Assembly (NCBI GenBank): GCA_030620095.1
Contig: JAUTXW010003829.1
Location: 250,501-314,500 of the forward strand
Direction of reading: 5' to 3'
Source of the DNA: Kuschelorhynchus macadamiae
Taxonomy: Eukaryota; Arthropoda; Insecta; Coleoptera; Curculionidae
DNA: 64,000 nt
Within the stretch, counting starts at the first letter, position 1, and every line of letters starts with the position of its first letter. The notes under the pieces were generated by a model. It searched no databases. It was not told the origin of the DNA and saw nothing but the letters and a program-made list of their open reading frames with translations. Both the position numbers and the translations under genes were made by a program. This document shows, piece by piece, positions 1-53,250 of this stretch.

Positions 1-2
1 CA

Positions 3-348
3 AGGGTGCATATAAAATACTCCAGTGACAAATACAAGACTGTCACATACCAAAACCACCCAGTAAAGATAACCTTCGAATGTTGCCATCATCTTTCTAA
101 AAAATCTAAAATCCTTAAACTCAACAAAATCGACATTGAAGAACTAAATATTGCCCAACCTAAACGTTTACCAATATTCTGACGAACTAGACAAACTGAT
201 CCATGAACCGTTTGTGACCAGATATGTTCACTGGTTCACAATTTTCACCATTACCCTTATTGTTGCCCTTGTAACATTATACTTCCTCTGCAAATGTCGA
301 CGCAACCCCAAGATTGGCATTTACATTGGCAATTACATACGACGATAA
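3..348 (+). pseudogene. C-terminal end of an env-like protein of an LTR retroelement (broken)
   Basis: Two reading frames join into one broken protein. Positions 3-182 read a lysine-rich ectodomain tail that ends in a stop. The next frame (151-348) carries a hydrophobic span followed by Cys-Lys-Cys-Arg and a basic tail. This is the usual end of an insect errantivirus/gypsy-type envelope: membrane anchor plus short cytoplasmic tail. The frames differ by one base near 150-180, so this copy cannot make the full protein. A purine-rich tract and a TGTTAC start, as expected for a 3' LTR, follow at 520-540. The rest of the element lies left of the window. The call rests on the anchor architecture and the neighbouring LTR signal, not on a database hit. 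Confidence 0.45.
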
Positions 349-519
349 TCTACCAACACCTCCAGTTCCCAAGTTCAGAGACGCCGTCCATCAGATATTA
401 CGGAATCTGGTGCCCAAAAGAAACCAAGTTCCCATCCCGAGGAGACAATAGAAGAAGCTGTAGAACTCCAATTCAACCAAGGACTTTAAAAGTTTCTGCA
501 GGGCGACAACTTTTCTTTT

Positions 520-670
520 AAAAGGGGAGTTGTTACATACACTGATAGCCACGAGCAAGCGATGACCTTCGGTCACACGGTGTCAGGTATAGGAATTACA
601 ACACTTCCGAGAATGCATCCTAAGCAGTTGCAGTTCTTACGGATGGAAGACGCTACATCAGCATTCAGAT
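520..670 (+). mobile_element. Polypurine tract and start of a 3' LTR
   Basis: Positions 520-529 read AAAAGGGGAG, a polypurine tract of the kind that primes plus-strand synthesis. TGTTACATAC follows directly and would be the 5' edge of the LTR (TG...). No CA end or target duplication is visible before an unrelated repeat begins near 671, so the LTR looks truncated. Its position after the env-like relic supports the call. Confidence 0.4.
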
Positions 671-1036
671 TAATATAAATATTTAAAAATTCAGCCTGAA
701 AAAACTACTTAATTGACTGATTTCAAATGGTGTGCCATAGCTAATTGTGGTATAGGGCTCAACTAGTAACTGTGTTACTAATTTAAGATGGCGGAACAAA
801 ATTGCAGCAAAATAAAATTGTTGTAATCGTGAAAAAATTAACCTCTCAGGTTTTACATATCTTCAAGTTTTAGCGCCCCTAGATGCCAAAAAATATATTT
901 TTTTCAATTCCGTAGGTCTGTCTGTCAGTTCGCGACATAGCTTAGATACTACTTACCCGATTCGCTTCAAATTTTGACCAATGGGTCCTATGGGGATGAC
1001 CTGGTCATATTTTGGTAAAAATCCAATATGGCGGAA
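671..1036 (+). repeat. Interspersed repeat family R (fragment)
   Basis: This fragment has the hallmarks of a family seen at least eight times in the window: AATTCAGCCTGAAAAAAC, GTGTGCCATA, AAGATGGCGGAACAAAA, AATCGTGAAAAAATTA, AGGTTTTACATAT, and a GTCTGTCTGTCAGTTCGCG block followed by ATGGGGATGACCTGGT. No coding potential is visible. Other copies are listed at 26990, 30808, 34205, 52111 and 58177. Confidence 0.7.
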
Positions 1037-1790
1037 AAATGTTAGAGTGGTGTATTATTTGGGGGCTAAGATCCAGTAAAAAAAAAAACAAGTTTTTTTT
1101 TATTTGTCGGCGTTTCGCAGCGATTTTTGAATCATCAGGACACATATAGGAACCCTATATCCTGCATGAAACCCATATTATCAGTCTTTACCTACTCTGT
1201 TGCTCCGCATATATTTCCTAGATATTATGTTTCTGAATAGTTTTCATTAACAATCAGTTGTTATGTTAGAGTGGTGTATTATTTGGGATTAGCTTTCAGT
1301 AAAAAAAACAAACGTCTGTTTTTAAATAGTCGACGTTTCGCAACTTTATTGTACATATACATAGAATCTATATCTTTCATGAACCCTATATTATCAGTCT
1401 TTACCAACTCCGTTTGTCCGCAGATATTTCCCAGGTACTAAGTTTCTATGGTTTTCGTTAACGATCCTCTTGTTGTTATGTTAGAGTGGTGTATTGTTTG
1501 GGGTTAGTTTATTGTTGGATCGTCAGGACACATATTGTTTATATATCCCGCATGAAACCCATATTATCAGTCTTTAACTACTACGTTGTTTCGCAGATAT
1601 TAAGTTTCTAAATAGTTTTTGTTAACGATCCTCTTGTTTTTATATTAGACTGGTGTTATATTTGGAGCTAGGATCCAGTAAAATAAACAAAAGTCTTTTG
1701 TTTGAATTGTCCACGTTTCGTAACTTTATTGTAGCATTCTCAGGGCACATACAGATTTTATATCCTGCATGAAACCAATATGGTAAAATA
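1037..1790. repeat. Degenerate tandem repeat, about 165-225 bp per unit, four units
   Basis: GTTAGAGTGGTGTATTATTTGG-like starts recur near 1042, 1265, 1480 and 1645. Each is followed by CAGTAAAA, a GTCGACGTTTCGCA-like block, TCAGGACACATA, ATCCTGCATGAAACC and TATTATCAGTCTTTA. On the minus strand the units carry pieces of a hammerhead-like core: CTGATGA in unit 1, and GCGAAACGTCGAC in units 1, 2 and 4 with changes. No unit carries all parts. Confidence 0.65.
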
Positions 1791-1913
1791 TTGGTAGGAA
1801 TCTAATATGATAGAACAAAATGGCGCCCAATAAAAATGAAAAGACACTATATGTAACGCATATATACTGTGACTATCTACTGACCTAACTTCCTAGCAAC
1901 AATATACTCTCCT

Positions 1914-2560
<647 letters not shown>

Positions 2561-4142
2561 ATTTTATGAAAAAAGTACCTAATTACAATATATATTTGAA
2601 GGTTCAAGAAAAATATTTGCGAAACTATATATATACATACAATTTCGGGTGTCCTAAAACTTTCGTGTTTATTTTACAGGGGAGCTTCTGTATAGTTTCT
2701 CCAGCCGTTTCCCAGATTTTCGGGTGGGCATGGTATTATATATTGTATGCCTAAAAAATAATCAGTTATTATATATAACAGCATTGCTAGCAGGCTACTC
2801 AAAGCGTTTCAAAGAATTAACAATTTCTCTTTGTTTTAAATTATTTTCACTGATTACTTTTATTATTTTATTAGACTTGTTTTTAGTTTCTGAGCAGGTA
2901 TTCTATAAGGTATACTGAAATAGAGAACATATCACAATGTTTTTTTTTCTAATTTATTTATAAAATATCACCTTCTTGCATCTTCTATGTCTTTTAACAA
3001 TGATTATTTTGTAAAATGCTCATAAACATTTTAACTTCTAATTCTCGAGAAAATACTCTCGTCTTGCTAATATTTCTGTTCTTATTTTATACATATATTT
3101 AAGAAAACATCACGACTATTAAAACATATATTCGTTATGAAATATGCTAAAATTATAGAGCATATTTAAGGCTAAATTAAAATTGCTGTTTCAGTGACCA
3201 CTTTATTCTATAACGGGTAAACATAGACCCCTTTTTATTCTATTTTGTTTTATTTATTTCATTAGATAACGGTGCGATAGTCGGATGCGTGTGGCAAAAA
3301 AGCGAATCGTTTAATTTTCCGAATTTCGTCGATGAGATTTGAAAATTGCGACCATTTATGTTAAATGAGTTTTAAACAAACTTATTTGTGGGCTAAACGA
3401 GCCGCTTTGCTACGCTGCCAAGCTGAGATCTGATAATTTTTAGATAGGCTCAAAGTGCAATTTGAAATATCACCGTCGCAATTTTCACGGGCGATATTTT
3501 TGCGTGAGATTCAAATAAAACCCCCTGAACTTTACTCGTATTTGAACAAGACTTTATGGAACCACTCTGTATTGCACAAGGCAGATATTTTAGTCCTTTC
3601 TTTATTTTGTCTCCACAACTAAAATGTCCGATATTCACCCTTTGTTACTCATAATAATACTCATTAATAACGAAAGAAAATAGTTTTGTATATTTTTATT
3701 GTACGTTTTTTTTTATAATTGTATACAGATAGCCCGAAGGCACACATTGTAACTGTAACTAATAATTTAATTAATATAATTGGATTTTTTATCCGTTATC
3801 CTGGATAATATCCTCGGGGCCATTAATAATCAAGTAGACTTAAAAACTCACAAAATTGCGTTTACCTTAAACTAAAACTTTGAAGGATTTTTTTTTAAAT
3901 CCATCATCACGGCAGAATTTGCAAACAAATAGTTGCATCAGAACAATTTGAAAACCTAAAATATTTCGTATTTGTTAAATTGTTTGATAGTTTAAAAATA
4001 AATATCGTTGAAACAATTTGACTTAAGAGTAACCTAGTAATTAAAAAAAAACACTTTTAAAAAAATACTTAGCCCCCTATAGAATCGCAGTCGTTTACAA
4101 AAATTTTACATTAAAATGAATACATTTTTAAGCGCAGTTTAA
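2561..4142. other. Non-coding stretch downstream of the cuticle gene
   Basis: AT-rich sequence. Short open frames at 2566-2918 and 3450-3638 show no recognisable protein features. I see no gene, RNA or mobile-element signature. Confidence 0.5.
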
Positions 4143-4148
4143 TTTATT
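4143..4148 (-). terminator. Candidate poly(A) signal of the cuticle gene
   Basis: AATAAA on the minus strand begins seven bases after the TAA stop. It is close to the stop but correctly oriented, and it is the nearest canonical hexamer. A later site could be used instead. Confidence 0.35.
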
Positions 4149-4155
4149 AGTTAAT

Positions 4156-44989
<40,834 letters not shown>

Positions 44990-45025
44990 GGTTGCACTAA
45001 ATTTAACTCTGCCTCCTGCTCGTTA

Positions 45026-45085
45026 GGACTGTTGAGTTGGTAGTGTGCATTGCTAGCATGGCCCCACCCGGTATATATAAAATCC
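45026..45085 (-). promoter_or_regulatory. Core promoter of the cuticle gene
   Basis: On the minus strand a TTTTATATATACC TATA-like box (about 45083-45071) is followed 25-45 bases later by candidate initiators ATGCACACTA and CTCAACAGTCC. The coding ATG lies 40-60 bases further. A GGTGGGGCC stretch lies between. The exact start site cannot be chosen by eye. Confidence 0.6.
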
Positions 45086-45245
45086 CCCAACATGTAGCAC
45101 CATCTGAAGAGCAAGGTCCCTTTCACTAAGGATCTTGGACAACAACGAAAATGGAAATTCGTGAAAAATTTTATTTAGGAATTTATTTCGAACGTTTTTT
45201 TTTCTTAATAGGTTTTAAAATCACCTATTATTCAAAGCTGTTAAG

Positions 45246-45246
<1 letters not shown>

Positions 45247-45302
<56 letters not shown>
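45247..45302. repeat. (AT)n microsatellite
   Basis: About 28 AT dinucleotides, left of a PLE terminal fragment and the LINE relic. Confidence 0.96.
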
Positions 45303-45307
<5 letters not shown>

Positions 45308-45410
45308 ATGTTTAGTTTTGTTGGGTATAGGTTTATGTTTTATAATGAAACTTGCTATTTGCTTGACGTTTCGCCCGTCTTAGTAGCATGTCACGAGCTG
45401 CATGTCACAT
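45303..45410 (-). mobile_element. Penelope terminal-repeat fragment
   Basis: The minus strand contains GACGGGCGAAACGTCAAGC, the GAAAC-GTC half of a hammerhead-like motif, flush with (AT)n on one side. No coding part. Confidence 0.35.
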
Positions 45411-47202
45411 AATAGTAGGAGACATTAATATCAATTTATTAAGCGATGCTGAACACGGAGGAGTATAAACATATTTTAACTCAACACAAATTTACGTCTT
45501 TTATAAACAAAGGTACCCGTTCAAAATTAGGCACTTTTTTGTAAGAGGAAAAAATAATTCAAATTATTTTATATTTAACACAGACATAACAGATCATTTT
45601 CCAATTGCTTTGGACACTTCTTTCCAACAAAAAATTTGTGAATGTGAAAAAATATTACAAAAAAATACATAAATTATATAGCACTTCGAAATGATCTGGA
45701 AAAAGAGAGCTGGGAGTGCGTAAACAACCTGTCTAACGTTAACGATGCTATGAAACTTTTTATTGAAACAATAAAAATTTCCACATAAATAAAAATACTA
45801 AAATAACTAGAAACAAAATTGAAAATAAAATTAGAAAAGTATGGTTCCTATTAGGAATTTTAAAATATATTAAGGAAAAAAACAAACTATGCAAGAAGCT
45901 GTTGAAAGATCCACAATATATAGGTTGAAAAAATATGTACAATGTGTATAAAAACAAGTTAACGGAAAAAAAATTATATACAATCTCAATTTGATAAATG
46001 CAAAGACGCATTATGGAAATGTGTTAATAAAATATGCAATAAAAGTCACAGATTTATCACACAATTATAAAACGATTAAGTAACTATAACAATGAAACAA
46101 ATACTGATAAAAAATATTTCAAATGCATTTACCAATCATTATAGCGAGTTGAGAAGAAAAAATTAAATCTTCTACAAATTATTCTCTTTAAATTGTAGAC
46201 TCTGGGTTTGAAATAATAGTTTTAACACACAATTTATATGGATCGCCTTTTAATCTAGACCCTTACGACATACTGTTGTAATATATATTAAATCGCATTT
46301 AAATCATAATCACAGCATTGTACAATTTGACGAAATTAATGTTTTAGAAACTAAGCTAAAACTAAACATTTAACTCTAATTTGCTAAATAACCTAAAAAA
46401 ATACAATTACGAATTCATATCACATAATAGTAGGAGACATTAACATTAATTCATTAAGCGATGCTGAAAAAAATATTTTAGCTCAACACAAATTTACGTA
46501 TTTTAAAAACAAAAATACCCGTCCAAAATAAGGCACCTGCTTGGATCACTTTTTTCTAAGAGGAGAAATTAATTTTAAAAATAATACAAATTCTTTTATA
46601 TTTGATACAGACGTAAAAGATCATTTTCCAATTGCTTTGGTCGCTGCTTTTCAACAATTTCAACTTTTATGAATTTGAAAAAAACAGGAGGTCGTATACA
46701 AGCTGTCTATCGTTAACGATGCTATGGAACTTTTTACACATAGAATAATTTTCCACATAAATAAAAATACTAAAATAATTAGAAACAAAATTAAAAATAT
46801 AATTAGAAAAGTATGGATGACGTTTTAAAATCTGTTCAGGAAAAAAGCAAACTATACAAAGAGATGTTGAAAGATCCACAAAATATAGTTTCAAAGAATA
46901 GGTATAATGTACACTAAAGCAAGTTACGTTGGATAATAAAAACGGCGGCAAAAAAATTATATACAATCGCAATTTGATAAATGCAAAGGGCGTCCTCCGC
47001 ATTATAGAAATGTGTTAATAAAATACACAGTAACAGTCACCGATCAAAAACATGTATATAACGATTAAGTAACGTTAACAATCAAACAATTACTGGTAAA
47101 AAAGATATTTCAAATACATTTAACAATCACTATAGCGAGTAGAGAAGAACCCTAGCAGAAAAAAATAAATACCCGACAAATTACTCCCTTTAAGTTAAGA
47201 GA
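45408..47202 (+). repeat. Internal tandem duplication inside the LINE, about 1.0-kb offset
   Basis: CACATAATAGTAGGAGACAT, GCGATGCTGAA, GATCATTTTCCAATTGCTTT, TTAACGATGCTATG, AAATAAAAATACTAAAATAA and TATAGCGAGT occur in the same order from about 45408 to 46197 and again from about 46418 to 47202. The copies differ by small indels. Only the second is followed by the reverse transcriptase. Confidence 0.8.
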
Positions 47203-48600
47203 TGTTACAATCGATGAAATAGAAAAAATAACAAAACATTTTAAAATAAACAAATCACCTGGTTGGGATGAAATAAAAAGTGAAACTATTAAGGAAATTA
47301 CGTGTAAAATATCTAAACCGTTAACATTTTTAATAAACAAAAGCTTTGAGATCGGATGTTTTCCACAATGTCTAAAGACTGGAACAATAAAACCACTATA
47401 TAAAATGGAGAAAAAGACAGTATTATTAATAGTAGGCCAACTTCTGTACTTTCTATTTTTTGAAATATATTTGAGACGACTATTAAATTTAGAATGGTCA
47501 AATTTTTAAATAAGTATAAAATACTTTCTGAAAACCAATACGGTTTCAGAGAGGGAAAATCAACAGGCGATAATATACATCTACCATCTATGATGCTCTT
47601 GACTCGAGTGACTTTTGTATGTGTATATTTGCGGAATTTTTAAAGGCGTTCAATACAGTATGTCGTCAGAAGTGAAAACCGTGTGGACTATGGGGAAAAG
47701 TTTTTAATTTGGTCAGAAATTACTTGGCCGATAGAAAACAATACGTGGACATAAATGGGGTACTAAGTGAAGAAAGAACTGTAGTGGAGTATATGAAAAA
47801 CTACAGGGCACTGTTCTTGGCCCCGTTCTTTTCATACTGTACATAAATGATATGCTTAAATTAAAAACAAAAAGTACTATCATGAGTTTTGCAGATGACA
47901 CCGTATTGTTCTGTCGTACAAACATCTGACAGTCACTCAAAAATACCGTAAGTTATGACATGACAAAGTTAGCACCTTTAAAAGTAGGCAATATAGATAT
48001 CCCTCAAACCTCTTCCATAAAATATCTCGAGATAGTAATTGATTGTCATCTTAAATGGGATATGCAAATTAAAAATATCATTAATAAAATAAGGGGACTG
48101 CTGGGAAAATGCACTTTCCTAAGAGACTTTCTTGATACACGTCAATTAAAAACATTGAATATGTCCCTGGTTCAAACTCATCTCTTTTATGGCATAATTA
48201 TTGGGCAGGAGTGACAGAAAAACCATCTTGAAAATTTAAATTCAAATCAAAAATTGCTTATTAAATTTGTCTATCGAAAACTCAAAACCTACTCAATAGA
48301 TTTGCTGTTTAGGGAAAGTAAACTTCCAGATATTCGATAAATATATTGTCTACATATCCTTAAAAACATAAAAAAGGGCGATATTAAAATTAGCAATAGT
48401 GATATTGAGTGATAACATTTACCCTTAAAATACATGGACAAATATCGTCTAAATCTTTTTCCCCTCGACCGACTGTACAATATGTTACCCGATAATAGGA
48501 AAAGGAGAGTAAATTTAAAAAGAAATTCTCTTCAGAAATGGATAATAGTGAGTGACAGGCATATTTTTAATAATTTAGTTAATTTAAAATATCTAGTTTA
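45411..48600 (+). pseudogene. LINE endonuclease - reverse transcriptase relic
   Basis: Endonuclease pieces: IIVGDININLLSDAE near 45415 and DITDHFPIALDTSFQQ near 45585, both repeated near 46420 and 46610. Reverse transcriptase pieces: INKSPGWDEIKSETIKEI (47255), PLTFLINKSFEIGCFPQCLK (47320), RPTSVLSIF (47435), ILSENQYGFREGKSTGDN (47520), SFADDTVLFC with FADD at 47888-47899, and SIKYLEIVIDCHLKWDMQIK (48015). The GDIN/TDHFP and FADD signatures fit the jockey/CR1 side of the LINE tree. Many stops and frame changes make it inactive although the FADD box survives. Confidence 0.75.
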
Positions 48601-48902
48601 GGTATCAACAAAATCCCCGAAATAATCATAAACTCTAAAATATTAAATGATTTCACTTGGCTAATCTGAATCCCCGAATTTGATTGCTTTCTCGATTGTG
48701 ACTTAAACTTTCTTGTCTCAATACATACTCTCGATTTGGACACAAGGAGTTTATATTTTTTTTATATAATTTGTATAGAATTTACTTTGTTATTTGTTTA
48801 TTAACTCTATCTGTGCTTTATATTTAAATTTTTGCTGTTATATATATTATTCTATTTTGTTTGATATACTTCATGTATATTTTGTATGGATTTAATAAAC
48901 GT

Positions 48903-48905
<3 letters not shown>
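45411..48905 (+). mobile_element. Non-LTR retrotransposon (LINE) relic with AT tail
   Basis: Endonuclease, reverse transcriptase and 3' end in order on the plus strand, ending TTTAATAAACGTTCTCATAT directly before (AT)n at 48906. The same tail recurs at 49397-49472. It lies upstream of the cuticle promoter, facing away from it. Confidence 0.75.
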
Positions 48906-48976
<71 letters not shown>

Positions 48977-48982
48977 ATATTT
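48906..48982. repeat. (AT)n microsatellite at the LINE 3' end
   Basis: AT array directly after TAATAAACGTTCTC, then a GTATATATGTATATAT variant. Confidence 0.95.
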
Positions 48983-49469
48983 GTCTCTGTGTAGTGAAAA
49001 AAGACTTTCATACACAAAAAATAAAACAATACTTCCCTGTTTAAAAAAGATCTAAATTCTCTTGGAAAAAAATTCGTTTTTATTGAAAAGTTTCATTCTT
49101 CTACGGCTACAAAAAATTATAAAAGAAATTTGACTTATTTTCTAAGCAAGCTTTTCATCCTCCTGGGAAGGATACAAAATAAAAAAAAATAAAATATTAC
49201 TTCCTTGTTTTAAAAAGTTCTGAATTCTCTTGGAAAAAAATTCGTTTTTATGGAAAAATTGTCATTCTTCTACGGCGATCAAAAATTTTAAAAGAAATTT
49301 AACTTATTTTCTAAGCAAGCTTTTCATCCTCCTGGGAAGGATAAAAAATAAAAAAGATTTTATTGAATATAAGATTATTAAGAAAAAAATATTTTTTGCT
49401 GTTATATATATTATTCTATTTTGTTATATATATACTTCATGTATATTTTGTATGGATTTAATAAACGTT

Positions 49470-49565
<96 letters not shown>

Positions 49566-49830
49566 ATATTTGTATCTGTGTAGTGAAAAAAGGTTTTCAT
49601 ACACAAAAAATAAAACAATACTTCTCTGTTTAAAAAAGATCTAAATTCTCTTGGAAAAAAATTTGTTTTTATGAAAAAGTTTCATTCTTCTACGGCTATA
49701 AAAAATTATAAAAGGAATTTGACCTATTTTCTAAGCAAGCTTTTCATACTCCTGGGAAGGATAAAAAATAAAAAAGATTTTATTGAATATAAGATTATTA
49801 AGAAAAAAATATTTTTTTTGTATTTATATA
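48983..49830 (+). repeat. Tandem LINE-tail repeat, three units, with a second (AT)n
   Basis: AATTCTCTTGGAAAAAAATT, TTCTACGGC, TTTTCTAAGCAAGCTTTTCA and CCTGGGAAGGAT occur near 49055, 49210 and 49640. The second unit runs on into a repeat of the LINE tail (TTCATGTATATTTTGTATGG, AATAAACGTTCTTA) and another (AT)n at 49471-49555. An open frame with KNYKRNLTYFLSKLFILLG is kept in the units, so the segment may be the end of a LINE protein. No family was recognised. Confidence 0.65.
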
Positions 49831-49834
49831 AGCG

Positions 49835-50640
49835 TATAAGTGATTCTTCGTCACTGTTCTTTAATATTTCGACAGTAAAATGTCCATTTGTAATTAATTT
49901 ATTTTTGTAAATTCTCTCAGAATACTGTTTTTCTCTTGCTATTTTAAGTTTTTTTTTTAACAAATCTTATTTTCTTCTCTTGGTGTCAGATCGTGGTCAA
50001 TGTTTATTTCTAGAAGGCGAGCGTGGCGCCGACGGCTGTGTGTTAGCTGTTCGGCGATCAAGGTCCCTGGCTCGATTCCGACTTGAGGCAGACTTCGTTA
50101 AGAATACATAATGCGCTCGCCTTCTGATGGGTTGGTAGTTGCACGCCTCCCCAGTAATACGCTAAAATCATCTCTCAAATAGCGTCGTTTGGATTCGACG
50201 ATAAACTGTGGGTCCCATATACCTGTGTAAATTACAGCTAAGATACACCGTATAGGTATATCCGAGAGGTAGGCCGATATCCAGCAGTGGATAAAAAGGC
50301 TGTTGATAATACAAAAAAATGTGTCACAATGCCTTCTATGCTTGTAGCTTCTGTTTCTTCAATTCCAAAAATCACAATATTCTATCTTTTTTCGATCAAA
50401 ATAATGCTTTCTTTTACTTCGGTGTTTTCGGTATCTGAAGTTTCGATTTTTGATTTCAGATCTTTCACTTGTTCTCGATATGTAATTAGTTCGTTTTTTA
50501 TCTCTTGGACGTCCCTTTTTATTTGCTATTTGATTCCTGAAATTCGTTATTTTGTATCTGCACGTCATTTAATAAATTGTATATTTCTTCATTTGTCACA
50601 TCTTTTTTAGATCGATACTTACTATATAGTAACCATCCTA
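49835..50640 (-). pseudogene. LINE ORF1-like protein relic, split by a SINE
   Basis: On the minus strand 50640-50314 reads a coiled-coil region (DVQEIKNELITYREQVKDLK, ETSDTENTEVKESI) and then NIVIFGIEE, the start of the RNA-binding fold of LINE ORF1-type proteins. Beyond the SINE, 50011-49835 reads INIDHDLTPREENKI, then after a frameshift KLKIAREKQYSERIYKNKLI and HFTVEIL, the usual C-terminal block. The middle of the fold is missing, so there was a deletion as well as the SINE insertion. Confidence 0.6.
50012..50313 (+). mobile_element. tRNA-derived SINE
   Basis: A GC-richer 300-bp unit with a box A-like GCGTGGCGCCGACGG (50021-50035) and a box B-like GGCTCGATTCC (50069-50079), about 45 bases apart as in tRNA-type polymerase III promoters. 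It ends GATATCCAGCAGTGGATAAA and AGGCTGTTGATAATAC plus A-run, the 3' pattern CCAGCAGTGG...GGCTG seen in many insect SINEs. It lies in a LINE ORF1 relic of opposite orientation. Confidence 0.7.
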
Positions 50641-52110
50641 TGTTTCTTGATTTTATCTTATCAGTAGGTATACAATACTAACTATAACGATACATTTATA
50701 ATTCTTTATTCCCTTAGGTTTCACTACAAATTTACTGATTTTTACTGAATAGTGTTTCACTTACATGGATCTATAATGTTCAAAATAGGCTTCCCAGACA
50801 CTAATACATAATGAGTACAAACTAGACAAAAACCTTTTCATTGTTACTTTAGAAATTAAATTATTTTCTATACCATTCTTTTCTCATGGGATGGAATTAA
50901 TCAGTAGTAGAGAGATGAGCAATCCAAAAATCCAGAGTGCGCGCAAAAGGTGGCTTTGCAAGAACGGGCAATTTGTGGCCATTATTCGAGTTTTTTGCAT
51001 ATCTTCTCACTGCATTGAACGCATGGAACCGACACTATACTTAACACATACCTTAACGGTAGCTGTGTCGCTTCAGTATTAACGTGGGTTTTTACAATTC
51101 ATGCATCCTTTGGCAAGACAATCTGGAGAAATCGCCCACCGCTCTAGAAGTATACCTATGTTGCAAGTAAACAACTCCTGCATAAATCATATTTAGTCAC
51201 ACCTGCCCTCGTCCACGGCCGGCACCCTGTGCTGGTGACATATCTATTATAAAACATTATGTTTTGACTACGGTTGAGTTAAGTTCCAATGTTGGACGTG
51301 ACCGACCGGCGATTAGCTGACGTGGGTGAATGCAGTATGGCTGATATTGAACTATTTATTATTTCGAAACAAAAATTTTATTTTGTGGTTAAAAAGTAAG
51401 GCAACATATTTATATTTTTCGGTACATAAAACTACCCCTTATTTCGCCATAGTTCCGGAACTACCCAATATACTCCTTCTAACGGTTTTTAGCAAAAATA
51501 AGTTGAGGCGACTGGAGTCTACCACACATATAAAATGACGGAAGTTTGACCGATACGGTTCTTAACTGTAATTAGCATCAGGTCCTTTATTAGTCCCCTT
51601 CTTGTCTTTTCACTCTGGGTATCTTTTAAATAATTAACAACCACTTACTTGATATTTGTGAGGCCATTTTTGTTTGGCTTCCCAATAGTAAGTTAAATTA
51701 CTTTTTTTACAAGAATTTTAAAATATTAAGTAGAAATAAGGTTTCAATTTCTTTTTTCTATTTATCTTTTCTGGAAGTTAAAATCATAAGTACTACCTTT
51801 TGGTATGTTAATTTAGTTTTACAGTTAATGCCTGTACAAATTCTTAGATCTTGATATTTTGACCGAAGCCACTTATTTGAATTTCTAACAATTATTAATT
51901 GTTATAAAAAACCACTCAACGAAAAAGTAGTAGAAAATACTGGTAATAAATTAATATCTTTATTGTGCTGCAATCATTTTATAAATAGAATTTAACATCT
52001 ACTTCTTGTCCATCCAGAAGTTTTTCTTACTATTATTAAAAAATATGTACGTTAATGTTTTTCTCAACTTGAGGTTCATATAAAAAAAATTTGTTTTTTT
52101 GCCATGTCCT
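50641..52110. other. Intergenic, no gene recognised
   Basis: Mixed AT-rich sequence with short open frames (50891-51082, 51326-51538) lacking any motif. A slightly GC-richer patch at 51120-51260 was not assigned. Confidence 0.4.
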
Positions 52111-53020
52111 AAAAACAATAACCGTGCAAAAAAAACGGTAAACTTCCCTCGTTATGAATCTTTCCTTTTATTACGAATAGTGAAGTGACCCAATTTAATG
52201 AGTGCAGTACATAGTGATTTAGTAACACATATCTTTTTAAACATTTTTATTGAGCGCGATTTTGTTCCTTCATATTAGATTCCTATCAATAATTACCAGT
52301 TTCTGTCTATGCCACATTTGATTTTTGGGCATAATTAAAAATAAATTCAATAGGTAGTTTTTTCATTGACACACACCGCCATTTTAAATTCGTACCAGTT
52401 TACCCTTACATCACATTTCATTTTTCTGCAAAACTTGTCAATTGAATAAGATTTTTTACGTTGAATTAAGAAAAAATATTTGATCGCCATTTTGTTCCGC
52501 CATCTTGAATTCGTACGACAACTTTAAGAGTTTAACTCTGTATCACATTATTTGAGATTAATCTAATAAGTAGGGTTTTCAGGTTGATTATTTAAATAAT
52601 TTAATAGGCCGCTATTTTAGTTTGGTATCTTATATTCATACCAAATAGCAGTTCATTGCTATGTAACACTTAATTTTTGGGCAAAATTTGGAGTAAATTA
52701 GATAATTAGATTTCTTAGTAAAAATTTTTTAATGTTTCACTAGACCACCATCTTGTTCCGGCATACTGGATTTTTACCAGACCCAAAATTTGAAGTTAAT
52801 CTGATAAGTAGTTTTTAAACTATGCCGCGAACTGACAGACAGCGAGATAAACTGACAGACGGACCAACGGAATTGATAAAAAAATATTTTCTTTGCATCT
52901 AGGTACACTAAAACTTAAAAATATGTATAACCTGGATATTTTTTTCACGACTACAAACATTTTATTTGGCGGCCATCTTGTTCCGCCATCTTGAACTACT
53001 ACTAGTGTAATAGGTGGCCC
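52111..53020 (-). repeat. Repeat family R copy, minus orientation
   Basis: Contains AATAGTGAAGTG...CCCAATTTA, TACATAGTGATTTAGTAACACATAT, four CCGCCAT[CT]TTG-type blocks, an ACTGACAGACAGCGAGAT-like block, and TTTTTTCACGACTACAAAC. It holds the uninterrupted version of the site where the hAT element at 57158 inserted in a sister copy. Confidence 0.75.
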
Positions 53021-53246
53021 TAAGTGTTACACTTAGTATGTAGTACTGTTCCAGTATGATTGACGTTTTGTTTTCGATTTTGTCATATCGAGCAATCTGT
53101 TATTTCAGATCTCCCTGGGTACAAGCCTGCCTGATGAGGTTAGAGGCCCAGAAATCATGATCGCAGGAGTACCCTGTGACATAATAGAAAACAATTCTTC
53201 TTGTAGGTTGTTTTTCACCTGCAGAAATTATATATTTTTGCTATTC

Positions 53247-53250
<4 letters not shown>

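Noticed and set aside
53130..53165. CTGATGAGGTTAGAGGCCCAGAAATC as a hammerhead
   Set aside because: The stem II pairing next to G12 fails and no GUC is placed correctly.
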